From: CAISIP01 sp039934375 | GTDB lineage: Bacteria; Pseudomonadota; Gammaproteobacteria; Burkholderiales; Burkholderiaceae_C | Length of the DNA: 23,122 bases | Reading direction: 5' to 3' | Assembly: GCA_039934375.1 (NCBI GenBank) | Contig: JBDTMH010000047.1 | Location: forward strand, 1 to 23,122 | Part shown: positions 7,293 to 13,769 of the stretch, piece after piece | Layout of the letters: every line of letters starts with the position of its first letter | How positions within the stretch are numbered: the first letter of the stretch is position 1 | Notes under the pieces: generated by a model | What the model was told of the DNA's origin: nothing | Seen by the model: the letters and a program-made list of their open reading frames with translations, nothing else | The model's database searches: none | Position numbers and translations under genes: made by a program

Positions 7293-8924
7293 GTGACCAT
7301 CGACGACGGGCTCTTTGATGCGCTTGCCGAGCCTGCTCGCAGGCAGTTCGCGGCGACGCAGCTAGCGCGTGCCCTTGGCTGCGAGGAGCTGTTGCTGTTC
7401 GTTGTCGACCGCGACACAGGTGTTTTCGTGCCGGCGCCGGGCATGCACAAAACCCTGCACGGAGGGCCTCGTTGGCGGGAATTGCTCCACACCTGTGCCC
7501 GCTCCGGCTCGCACCAATGTGACGTCGACCTGCCCGCCTCGACCCTGCGCCCGGCGAGTTGCGTGTCGACCGGTTCAAGCGTTGCAGTGGCCGTCGGCGG
7601 CAAACCAGTCCGTGAGGGGTGGGACGCGTTGCGCCGGCGTATGCCGTTGATCGGTGCACTGTTTCTGACCGAACAGAACATGCGACTGCAACAAAGCCAG
7701 GCGGCGATGGCACAAGAGGGAGCCGCACGGGCGCTGTCACTGGCCAAGGCGCTCGACGCGGCGCGCGCCGCGGCCGGTGACCTCAACAAGAAACTGCAGG
7801 AAGAACACCGTCGCAAGGATGAGTTCCTGGCGATGCTCGCGCACGAATTGCGCAATCCGCTGGCCCCCCTTGTCAACTCGGTCGCAATCCTGCGTCGTAC
7901 TGGTCAAGCCGGCCCGTCCGGCCTGCCACGGATTCTGGACATCATGGAGCGGCAGATCTCGCAGCTATCCAGACTGGTCGACGACCTGCTCGACGTGTCG
8001 CGTGTCAGCCGCGGTGCAATCACGCTGCAACGCGAGACGCTGGCACTCGCCGACGTGATGCAGGCGGCCATCGAGACAGTAACGCCGATGGTGGAGACCA
8101 AAAGGCACCGGTTGACGACCCACGGCCTGCAACACCAAACCCATCTCGTCGGTGACCGCACGCGCCTGATCCAGGTGTTTTCGAACCTGCTGCAAAATGC
8201 CGCGAAATACACGCCGGCCGGCGGCGCAATGGACATCGAGCTGGTCCGGGACGCTGACCGGGTCTCGGTGAAGATCAAGGACAACGGCGTCGGCATCCCT
8301 GCAGAGATGCAGGCGCCGGTATTCGAGCTATTCACGCAGGCGCACGCGGCGATCGACCGCGCGGAGGGTGGGCTGGGCATCGGACTGACGCTGGCGCGCA
8401 CGCTGGTCAACCTGCACGGCGGCGAGTTGTCCGTCTACAGCGCCGGGCTTGGCTCGGGCAGTGTGTTCACGGTCCATCTGCCACTGGCCGACGCGGCGAT
8501 GTCGGACGCAGCTCCGCAGTCCGAACCGCGTTCGATTTCGCAGGGCCCGCCGGCCCGTGTGGTTCGCGTCTTGATCGTGGAAGACAACCCTGACGTCTCT
8601 GCCACGATAGCGGAGCTGTTGCAGCACATGCAGGCACAAGTGCGGGTAGCCCACGATGGCGAGCAAGCGCTCACAACCGCCAAGGAATTCGATCCCGAAC
8701 TGGTATTGCTCGACATCGGCTTGCCGGGAATGAGCGGCTACGAGGTGGCGTCGCGCCTGCGCTCCGAAATCGGCGGCCACCTGCGGTTGGTCGCCTTGAC
8801 AGGTTACGGTTCGCCAGCCGATCGTGAGCGCGCGCGCCGGGCCGGCTTCGACGACCATCTTGTCAAACCAGCGTCACCGGAAACCCTGCAGCGGATCCTG
8901 CGACAGATCAGTGACCACGCCTGA
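7293..8924 (+). CDS. hybrid sensor histidine kinase/response regulator
   Basis: A 543-residue cytoplasmic hybrid kinase. Residues 1-~135 form a GAF-like region (EELLLFVVDRDTGVFVPAPG at 31-50) with no membrane segment, followed by a coiled-coil-like helix (~137-172). The HisKA domain carries the phosphorylated H184 in MLAHELRNPLAP. The ATPase domain has the N-box N298/N302 (NLLQNAAKYT), G1 DNGVGIP (330-336) and G2 GGLGIGL (359-365). A receiver domain (~424-540) has E430/D431, phospho-acceptor D474 in LLDIGLPGMSG, T503 and K525 in LVKPAS. All catalytic residues are present. It starts with GTG at 7293, 11 bp after the FIST stop. The FIST protein probably senses the signal and acts on this kinase; no output regulator follows, so the phosphate is probably passed to a protein encoded elsewhere. 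Confidence 0.95.
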   Translation: MTIDDGLFDALAEPARRQFAATQLARALGCEELLLFVVDRDTGVFVPAPGMHKTLHGGPRWRELLHTCARSGSHQCDVDLPASTLRPASCVSTGSSVAVAVGGKPVREGWDALRRRMPLIGALFLTEQNMRLQQSQAAMAQEGAARALSLAKALDAARAAAGDLNKKLQEEHRRKDEFLAMLAHELRNPLAPLVNSVAILRRTGQAGPSGLPRILDIMERQISQLSRLVDDLLDVSRVSRGAITLQRETLALADVMQAAIETVTPMVETKRHRLTTHGLQHQTHLVGDRTRLIQVFSNLLQNAAKYTPAGGAMDIELVRDADRVSVKIKDNGVGIPAEMQAPVFELFTQAHAAIDRAEGGLGIGLTLARTLVNLHGGELSVYSAGLGSGSVFTVHLPLADAAMSDAAPQSEPRSISQGPPARVVRVLIVEDNPDVSATIAELLQHMQAQVRVAHDGEQALTTAKEFDPELVLLDIGLPGMSGYEVASRLRSEIGGHLRLVALTGYGSPADRERARRAGFDDHLVKPASPETLQRILRQISDHA

Positions 8925-8954
8925 TGGGTCGTGGCGAACCCGCGCAGCGTGCGA

Positions 8955-8970
8955 TCGCGAAAGCTCGCGA
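8955..8970 (+). terminator. candidate hairpin downstream of the kinase gene
   Basis: TCGCGA, a four-base loop AAGC, then TCGCGA form a 6-bp GC-rich stem 30 bp after the kinase stop. There is no T-run after it, so termination is only suggested by position. Confidence 0.3.
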
Positions 8971-9228
8971 ATGGACGGTCGAGGCCACAAGCGATCCAGC
9001 CTCCCCCACGCTGTTGGTATTTCGATTCAGGCGTTGGGTTATGAGCGATGTGCAAAGGCATTCGCTGTAGGCTCAAGAAACTGGCGCAAGGGTCACGTGA
9101 GCGACCGCCTTCGAGTGTCTCAACGCCGCTATGAGACCGACTCTTTTGGGTCGGCAGGAGTCCGACAAATTCGAAAGTTGTACTTCCGCTTTCGCAGCAA
9201 ATAGCCTTTCCACGGCGGCGAATCGAAG

Positions 9229-9248
9229 ATCCGCAACGATTTGCGGAT
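9229..9248 (-). terminator. perfect 8-bp hairpin, possibly the old xth terminator
   Basis: ATCCGCAA and TTGCGGAT pair perfectly around the loop CGAT. The hairpin lies 29 bp beyond the stop of the exodeoxyribonuclease III remnant on the minus strand, where that gene's terminator would be expected. It lacks a clear T-run. Confidence 0.35.
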
Positions 9249-9277
9249 ATTAAGCTCCACTGAACGCCGGCACCAGT

Positions 9278-9394
9278 TCACAAATTGAAGTCGTACCCGA
9301 TCGTCAACGGCGCATGGTCGGAGAATTTTTCACCCTTGTAGATCGAAGCAGTCGGGCCCTTGGAAGCGAGGTCGGACGTCGCCAGGTCGTGGAT
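9278..9394 (-). pseudogene. xth: C-terminal remnant of exodeoxyribonuclease III
   Basis: The last ~38 codons of a minus-strand frame ending at TGA 9280-9278 read LATSDLASKGPTAS, then IYKGEKFSDHAPLTIGYDFNL. This is the C-terminal end of exodeoxyribonuclease III (AP endonuclease, exonuclease-endonuclease-phosphatase fold), including the SDHAP motif whose Asp-His pair is part of the active site. The remaining ~220 residues are absent: sequence upstream of about 9394 in the same frame (back to an ATG at 9499) is unrelated to the family. It is therefore a truncated, dead gene, and a rearrangement breakpoint lies near 9394-9400. A full copy would be expected elsewhere in the genome. Confidence 0.75.
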
Positions 9395-9504
9395 GCTGGC
9401 GCAAAAACCCTCGATTGCAAAAAGGGTCGGTTGAATCTCTGCTTGCCGTTCGGGAGAAGCGATTAGGCCAACAAATGGGGTACTCAGGAAGCACCTCAAG
9501 AAAC

Positions 9505-10197
9505 TCAGGGCCTGGCAGCAACCTCAGCCGGCCGCGGCGGCAGGTACACCGAGATGGCCTCGCGATACTGCTTCCCATCCTGCTCGAAGGCCGCCGGCTT
9601 GCAGGCACCCACATGAACCATTCCACAAGCGGTCATGCTCACGCCCTTGAGCCTTGACTTCGGCAAGGCGCAAACCCGCCGTTGGGCTGTCAGCGTCTCC
9701 CGCGCTGGTCGGCTGTGGGGCGGACTGCACACATAAGAGACCGGCTGTTGCGCAAACAGGTTGCCGAAAAACGTGCCTTCGTAAAGCGAATATTGTTGCG
9801 CCTCCGCTGGCGAAACCTGCAGGCTGGGGGCCTGGCTGGGGAAACGCGAACGCATCGAGATCTGGACGGCGACGCCGAAGTGATTGGTACGCGCCAGCAT
9901 GCAAGCACTGACCCAGCGTTGTTCCTCCGGTGTCATGGCGCGTGCCTGCCAGTCAGGAGCCAGCCCCATGCCGCCGGGAAATTCGTAGGACACGCCTTGA
10001 TGATCAGCCGTCAACACCGTGTGCTCGTCCAGCGCGCAGCTCGTCAGATACTTCAGAGTGTTTCGCGCTTCGGGGGTCGATGCCATGCGCGAGTCGGCCA
10101 GTGACAGCCGTTGCGCAGCGGTGTCAGCCGCTGCGGCGACCGCGGCCGCCAGTAGCGCTGCGGCAAAGGCGAGGAGAAACGGCCCGCCCGTTGCCAC
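9505..10197 (-). CDS. exported six-cysteine protein, partner of the NG-repeat protein
   Basis: A 230-residue protein with a signal peptide (hydrophobic, Ala-rich residues ~5-24, likely cleavage after AAA). The mature part has six cysteines (C54, C99, C157, C176, C191, C199), an even number that fits three disulfides in the periplasm or outside the cell. Distinct blocks are RNTLKYLTSCAL (45-56), GGMGLAPDW (75-83), EEQRWVSACMLARTNHFGV (91-109) and EGTFFGNLF (140-148). From memory these blocks recur in myxobacterial secreted proteins, often together with asparagine-glycine repeats. The start is GTG at 10197 with GAAGAG about eight bases upstream, 12 bp after the NG-repeat gene stop, so the two form an operon. 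Function unknown; I know of no enzyme motif in it. Confidence 0.8.
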   Translation of the reverse strand: MATGGPFLLAFAAALLAAAVAAAADTAAQRLSLADSRMASTPEARNTLKYLTSCALDEHTVLTADHQGVSYEFPGGMGLAPDWQARAMTPEEQRWVSACMLARTNHFGVAVQISMRSRFPSQAPSLQVSPAEAQQYSLYEGTFFGNLFAQQPVSYVCSPPHSRPARETLTAQRRVCALPKSRLKGVSMTACGMVHVGACKPAAFEQDGKQYREAISVYLPPRPAEVAARP

Positions 10198-10209
10198 TAT
10201 CCGCGCTCT

Positions 10210-10479
10210 TCAGCGGGCCAGGGGCTGGCTGGCAAGCTGCTGCAGTGATGGCAGGTCGGCAGGGTGTTGGGTCTGGACGCCGTTGGTTCGTATCCCATTG
10301 GTCCGTATCCCATTGGTCCTCAGGCCATTGAGCTCAAGGCCATTGGTCCGCAAGCCGTTTGCCTGGATGCCGTTGGTTCGAAAGCCATTGGTCTCCAGAC
10401 CATTGCCCGCGAGCTTGGCATGGGCCGCCCCGGCAGAGATCAAAGCTATCAGGGCCATGGCACGGAAGACATTTCGCAT
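10210..10479 (-). CDS. exported NG pentapeptide-repeat protein
   Basis: An 89-residue protein starting at the ATG at 10479, with GGAG six bases upstream; longer frames to 10491 or 10668 lack a ribosome-binding site. Residues 1-21 are a signal peptide (MRNVFRAMALIALISAGAAHA) ending in an AHA cleavage site. Residues 23-67 are nine consecutive five-residue units ending in NG (pattern [L/I/F]-x-x-N-G, for example LRTNG, IRTNG, FRTNG), then a polar tail QHPADLPSLQQLASQPLAR. Five-residue periodicity with a regular aliphatic position suggests a right-handed beta-helix like pentapeptide-repeat proteins, but the N-G placement differs from the usual A(D/N)LxX consensus. Nine units would make only about two coils. 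It is followed 12 bp later by the six-cysteine protein and is probably its structural partner. Confidence 0.8.
   Translation of the reverse strand: MRNVFRAMALIALISAGAAHAKLAGNGLETNGFRTNGIQANGLRTNGLELNGLRTNGIRTNGIRTNGVQTQHPADLPSLQQLASQPLAR
10279..10413 (-). repeat. nine tandem 15-bp coding repeats (NG units)
   Basis: The 135-bp segment encodes nine 5-residue units. On the plus strand the 15-base units share the core CCATTGGTCC or close variants (CCATTGGTCT, CCGTTGGTTC). Two neighbouring units near 10290-10320 are almost identical, indicating recent slippage or recombination, while others have diverged. Confidence 0.85.
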
Positions 10480-10529
10480 GATCGACTCCATCAATTTCAG
10501 AACCCGTTGCAGGTGACTTGATTTCGCCA

Positions 10530-10573
10530 AGACCGCTTGAACCGGTCTGCCAGCCAAGCACTTGGACGGCTGG
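10530..10573 (-). promoter_or_regulatory. two hairpins in the leader of the NG-repeat operon
   Basis: AGACCG/CGGTCT (10530-10535 with 10543-10548) and CCAGCC/GGCTGG (10550-10555 with 10568-10573) form two adjacent 6-bp stems in the presumed 5' leader of the minus-strand operon, 50-95 bp upstream of its start. The second loop contains CAAGCACTTG, which can pair with itself. Their role is unknown; RNA stability, attenuation or protein binding are all possible. Confidence 0.35.
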
Positions 10574-10580
10574 TGAAGGC

Positions 10581-10608
10581 AGTTTAGTCTCAAGGTTTCG
10601 CAGCGCAA
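10581..10608 (-). promoter_or_regulatory. weak candidate promoter for the NG-repeat operon
   Basis: On the minus strand TTGCGC (10608-10603) and TAAACT (10586-10581) are separated by 16 bases, a permissible sigma-70 spacing. The -35 matches the consensus at three of six positions and the -10 at four. Position just upstream of the leader hairpins supports it; the match is weak. Confidence 0.25.
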
Positions 10609-10680
10609 TGCTGCTTGATTACTGCTCGCCACCATTTCCGGGAGAATTTCACGATCGATGCATTTCAAAGCTGCTCGCCC

Positions 10681-10870
10681 ATGTCCGCCGTGAAATCAGC
10701 CACCGAACTGGCTGCGGCCACCGGAAAACCCCATCTGAATGGGGACGCCAAGTCACGCGCAGCCCCGGCCCGCTTGCTGGCCGAGGAGATCGAGTTGCGC
10801 GGGGCATCTCGAACGTGTTGCCCAGTTGCACCGAGAGCGGCCGCTGGGCAGCCAACCGCCGGCCCTTTGA
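10681..10870 (+). pseudogene. frameshifted N-terminal remnant of a DUF899 (thioredoxin-like) protein
   Basis: Starting at ATG 10681, the frame reads MSAVKSATELAAATGKP and later ARLLAEEIELR near 10767-10800. It then needs a shift of reading frame near 10800, after which the next frame gives HLERVAQLHRERPLGS and stops at TGA 10868. Joined, LLAEEIELR plus (R)HLERVAQLHRERPLG matches the N-terminal helix of DUF899 family proteins, which have a thioredoxin-like fold. Only about 60 of some 230 residues remain, and there is an internal frameshift, so it is a dead fragment. Identification rests on pattern recall and is moderately secure. Confidence 0.6.
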
Positions 10871-10871
10871 T

Positions 10872-11072
10872 TCAGCAACGAAGATGGCAAGACTGCAGGC
10901 TTGACGGTCTCTCCGCTTCCGTATGACACGCTGGTACCCGTTCGTGCGCTTCTATCGCACCCTTGAACATCAACAGGCTGTTTTTCCTCGGTGTCATGCC
11001 CGAGGTATAGACCAGGTCTCCATGCCGCTTTGCCGCGACGTAATTTCCTTGCGGAATGGGTCGGAGCGTCAT
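10872..11072 (-). pseudogene. truncated RidA (YjgF) family gene
   Basis: The frame starts with ATG 11072-11070, sharing ATGA with the stop of the aminotransferase gene. Residues 1-~40 (MTLRPIPQGNYVAAKRHGDL then VYTSGMTPRKNS) match the N-terminus of RidA-family enamine/imine deaminases, about 130 residues long. After residue ~40 the similarity stops, and the frame ends with unrelated sequence at 10872. The conserved C-terminal part with the catalytic arginine is missing, so it is presumably inactive. RidA removes reactive enamines released by PLP enzymes, which fits its position directly behind an aminotransferase. The break at about 10950 faces the DUF899 stump, so a deletion probably joined the two. 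Confidence 0.65.
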
Positions 11073-12286
11073 TTCCGATATCTTTCGATCAAGGCACAGA
11101 TTCGCTCGATAGCCTGATGCGCAGCGTCCCGATCTTGAGAAAAGTTAAAGCGAATGCTGTCGGTTGAATAGGGCCCGAATTCTGATCCGGGTGTGACAAC
11201 CACGCCAGCCTGATCGCGCAAGATCGTGACGAAATTCAAGGTGCTGGCAGCGAGTTCAGGCAAGCGCGGGAACAGGTAGCTACCGGCCTGAGGCGTGCGG
11301 ACGTCCAGCCCATCAACGGCGCGGAGCCGGGAAAGCAAAGCATCGCGGATTTCTTGGTGAAGCGCAATCCGTTGCTGCAACCAGCCTGCGGGTTCCGCAA
11401 ACCACGTCCGAAGCACCGATTGGCTGTAACCTCCGGCACGCAAAGCGACGATGGCCTGGAGCTTTTCCATCCGATCAATCAGTGCGCTCGTCCCAAATGC
11501 ACTGCCCACCCGGTAACCGCTGAGAGATTCCAACTTGGAGGGACCGATGATGGTGATCACGTTTTCTGGGGCGTGGGGGTTGGCCCGCAGATGTGCATAG
11601 CTATTTCCAGAGTAAACGAGCCGAGAATAAAGTTCATCGACGATCAACGTGGCGGCGTGCCTTCGCGCCAGACGCGCAATATCGTTGATTTCCTCATGGG
11701 AATAAACGACGCCCACAGGGTTGTTCGGATTGGAGAAAACGAAAACCTTGGCTCCGGCTTTGAATGCATCCTCCAGTTGGCCCAAATCCAGACCCGCATT
11801 TTCGGTTGCGGCAAGATAGTTCAACTTCACAGGCACGATCTCGGCGCCAAGAAATTGGACCAACTTGCGGTTGGCAAAATAGTCGGGCTGCACGATCGCG
11901 ACCTTGTCGCCGGCCGTAACACATGAGGCGACGGCCAGAAAAAGCGCACCCTGGGTACCTTGGGTGATGATGAGCCCGTCGTCGGATGAGACCGGTGCGC
12001 CAGTGAATTCGGCAAGTTTGGCGGCAAGGTGATCACGGATGTTCTTCTTTCCGCGGTATTCGGTGTAGGCCTGTTCGGCACCAGCTTGGACACCTGCGAC
12101 GAACGCTTCAAATGCACCGGGAGTGGGCTCGAAAGCATTGACATCACCATGGGAAAAATCGACGGGTTTGCCGGCAATCGGGCCGCCACGCAGCAAAGAA
12201 CCTAAATTGCCTGCCTTCTGGCGCCCCTCCTGACCTGGCGCGTTGTCGGTTGCAAGCATGGCAAATTTGACTTCAATACTGCTCAT
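11069..12286 (-). CDS. PLP-dependent class I/II aminotransferase
   Basis: A 405-residue fold-type I aminotransferase. Visible active-site features are the YTEYRGKKNIRDHLA segment (~74-88), the GTQGA loop (110-114) that holds the cofactor phosphate, SNPNNPVG (185-192), D217 and Y220 in VDELYSR, the Schiff-base lysine K251 in GPSKLESLSGYRVG, and the substrate-carboxylate arginine R379 in DSIRFNFS. Length and motif order are those of family Ia enzymes that transfer amino groups to 2-oxo acids. The start is the ATG at 12286; upstream there is only a weak ribosome-binding site. Its stop overlaps the start of a truncated RidA gene. It lies 266 bp downstream of the LysR gene, which may control it. 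Amino donor and acceptor cannot be told from sequence. Confidence 0.93.
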   Translation of the reverse strand: MSSIEVKFAMLATDNAPGQEGRQKAGNLGSLLRGGPIAGKPVDFSHGDVNAFEPTPGAFEAFVAGVQAGAEQAYTEYRGKKNIRDHLAAKLAEFTGAPVSSDDGLIITQGTQGALFLAVASCVTAGDKVAIVQPDYFANRKLVQFLGAEIVPVKLNYLAATENAGLDLGQLEDAFKAGAKVFVFSNPNNPVGVVYSHEEINDIARLARRHAATLIVDELYSRLVYSGNSYAHLRANPHAPENVITIIGPSKLESLSGYRVGSAFGTSALIDRMEKLQAIVALRAGGYSQSVLRTWFAEPAGWLQQRIALHQEIRDALLSRLRAVDGLDVRTPQAGSYLFPRLPELAASTLNFVTILRDQAGVVVTPGSEFGPYSTDSIRFNFSQDRDAAHQAIERICALIERYRK

Positions 12287-12552
12287 GGCACATCCAGTGT
12301 TCGGTTGGTTTATTTCGCGTTGCGCATTCTAGAAAGTGTTGCACTAAGTGGGGCTCGGGTGAGGCACGCTTTCTGTGCACAGCGAAGGCACTACGCTGCG
12401 ACCTGGCAAACGCATCCATGCTGATATAGATGCCGCGCCGTCATTTTTCGGCGGGTGGAGCGCGAGAGCTGAACTTTAGAGGTCAAAAGACGATATAACA
12501 AATAAATTTAATAAGCTTTAAAAGATGTTTTTAATATCTTTATTGGTAATGG
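12287..12552. other. intergenic region with an AT-rich block upstream of the aminotransferase
   Basis: The part next to LysR (about 12481-12552) is very AT-rich compared with its surroundings and contains AAAGAT...ATCTTT (12521-12526 with 12536-12541), a possible LysR terminator on the minus strand. TAGAAT (minus strand, 12330-12325) lies 39 bases upstream of the aminotransferase start and resembles a -10 box, but no good -35 accompanies it. No gene is seen. Confidence 0.4.
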
Positions 12553-13437
12553 TTATTTGCTCGCGGTGGCTTGCAGCGATTCTTTGCAGGCCTCCACAAA
12601 GGCCCGGATCAGTGCCAACCTAGGGCTGGCCTGGCCCCACAGTAGGCCAACCTTGCGCTGCTCCGCGCTCCGTGGCAATAGAAATTTCTGAACCGCGTTA
12701 TCGGCTGGCCAAGGGGTTGCCCAGTCCGGTACGATGGACACGCCCAAGCCGCAGTGCACCATGCACACGATGGCGTCCAGCGCGTCAATTTCCAGCCGTT
12801 GCTGCACGCGAATTTGTTCCGCGATCAGGTAGCGATCCACCATCTGCCCGCCCCAATGGTTTCGGTCGTAGCGCACAAATGCCTGCTGGGTCAAGGTGTC
12901 ATGCGGATCGTGCACCACCATCCCGGGCGGCGCGATCAGGATCAGCGGTTCTACGCGCAAGGTATGCCATGCACAGGACTTGGGGATGGCGAAGTGCGGC
13001 TCGATCAAGATTGCCGCGTCGATCTCGCCCGACACGACCAGGTGATACAACTCGACCGATGAGCCGGGCCGAATATGCAATGTGATTTGGCGATGCCGCT
13101 GTTCCAGACGTGCCACCACCTTGGGCATCATGCCGGTCAAGGCGCTGGCGATCGCGCCCAATCGCAACTCACCCTGGGGCATGTCGTTGGCGGCGATGGC
13201 GCGCAGGTCTCGCGCGTCGCGCACCAGATTGCGGGCCTGCGTCAGCACTGCCAGACCGGCAGGCGTTGGGCGCACCGTGCGCCCGGCACGAACGACCAGA
13301 GCATTGCCAATTTCTTGCTCCAACGCCCTGAGTTGCTGCGCCACCGCGGCGGGTGTCAGGTTGAGCCGCCTCGCGGCCTCTGCAATTGACCCCTTCTCCG
13401 CGACGATCACAAAACTTTCCAGGAAGCGCGTGTCCAT
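12553..13437 (-). CDS. LysR family transcriptional regulator
   Basis: A 294-residue LysR-type regulator. The HTH region covers about residues 1-62: MDTRFLESFVIVAEKGSIAE, AARRLNLTPAAVAQQLRALE and VVRAGRTVRPTPAG. The effector domain runs from about residue 90 (GELRLGAIASALTGMMPKV) to the end. The start at 13437 is chosen because the protein then begins like its family; earlier in-frame ATGs (13446, 13551) would add leader sequence that overlaps the palindromic operator. The gene is divergent from the dipeptide-type ABC/dehydrogenase operon and lies upstream of the aminotransferase on its own strand. It is placed to regulate both. The effector is unknown and may be the imported compound or a 2-keto/2-hydroxy acid. 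Confidence 0.93.
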   Translation of the reverse strand: MDTRFLESFVIVAEKGSIAEAARRLNLTPAAVAQQLRALEQEIGNALVVRAGRTVRPTPAGLAVLTQARNLVRDARDLRAIAANDMPQGELRLGAIASALTGMMPKVVARLEQRHRQITLHIRPGSSVELYHLVVSGEIDAAILIEPHFAIPKSCAWHTLRVEPLILIAPPGMVVHDPHDTLTQQAFVRYDRNHWGGQMVDRYLIAEQIRVQQRLEIDALDAIVCMVHCGLGVSIVPDWATPWPADNAVQKFLLPRSAEQRKVGLLWGQASPRLALIRAFVEACKESLQATASK

Positions 13438-13479
13438 AACAAACATTACCAATCTTTTGAAGTCATATAAATATACATT

Positions 13480-13494
13480 TGCAATGCCATTGCA
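13480..13494. promoter_or_regulatory. perfect 15-bp palindrome, candidate LysR operator
   Basis: TGCAATGCCATTGCA is perfectly symmetric around the central C at 13487, with seven-base arms. It lies 43 bp upstream of the LysR start, in the gap shared with the divergent ABC operon. Surrounding AT-rich sequence (ATATAAATATAC just beside it) is typical of a promoter. LysR control is inferred from position. Confidence 0.55.
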
Positions 13495-13559
13495 TGACAA
13501 CATAATCGCGCTGGAAGTTTGTAGACGCGTATATTGCTCAGAGGCACTCACCCATCACA

Positions 13560-13588
13560 TTGACTCGTTTTGAAATTTAAGCTATTGA
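13560..13588 (+). promoter_or_regulatory. weak candidate promoter of the ABC/dehydrogenase operon
   Basis: TTGACT (13560-13565) is a good -35 element; 17 bases later TATTGA (13583-13588) is a poor -10 match. It is directed toward the operon start about 130-180 bp downstream and sits 66 bp after the palindrome. A poor -10 would fit an activator-dependent promoter, but the evidence is thin. Confidence 0.3.
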
Positions 13589-13769
13589 AATTTTCCTGGT
13601 ATGACGCTTCGGCGTTCGGCCCGGCTAGCCGGCTGGAATCCTGGAGAGAGAGTTCGTCTGCGCGCGTGGCTGATGCCGGCGGCAGCGTCGGGGCCGGGAA
13701 TGGTGGGGCAGCAAGACTGTGATCAACGTGGGCGTCTCTCTGCCGAACGCATATGCCAGCGAAGGGAAC

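Larger units (their letters stand above)
8925..9277. other. gene-free region between the kinase and the xth remnant
   Basis: This 353-bp stretch has no gene I can support. It contains several short hairpins: TCGCGA-AAGC-TCGCGA (8955-8970), a CCGAC...GTCGG pair around the CTTTTGG block near 9136-9154, and ATCCGCAA-CGAT-TTGCGGAT (9229-9248). A 126-codon open frame overlaps the region but has no start signal or family likeness. Confidence 0.45.

Noticed and set aside
6893..7876. A 327-codon minus-strand frame opposite the FIST/kinase junction
   Set aside because: It is Arg/Ser/Ala-rich and antisense to two well-supported genes, spanning their junction.
10279..10413. Possible CRISPR array
   Set aside because: The 15-bp units are contiguous with no spacers, and they encode the NG repeats in frame.
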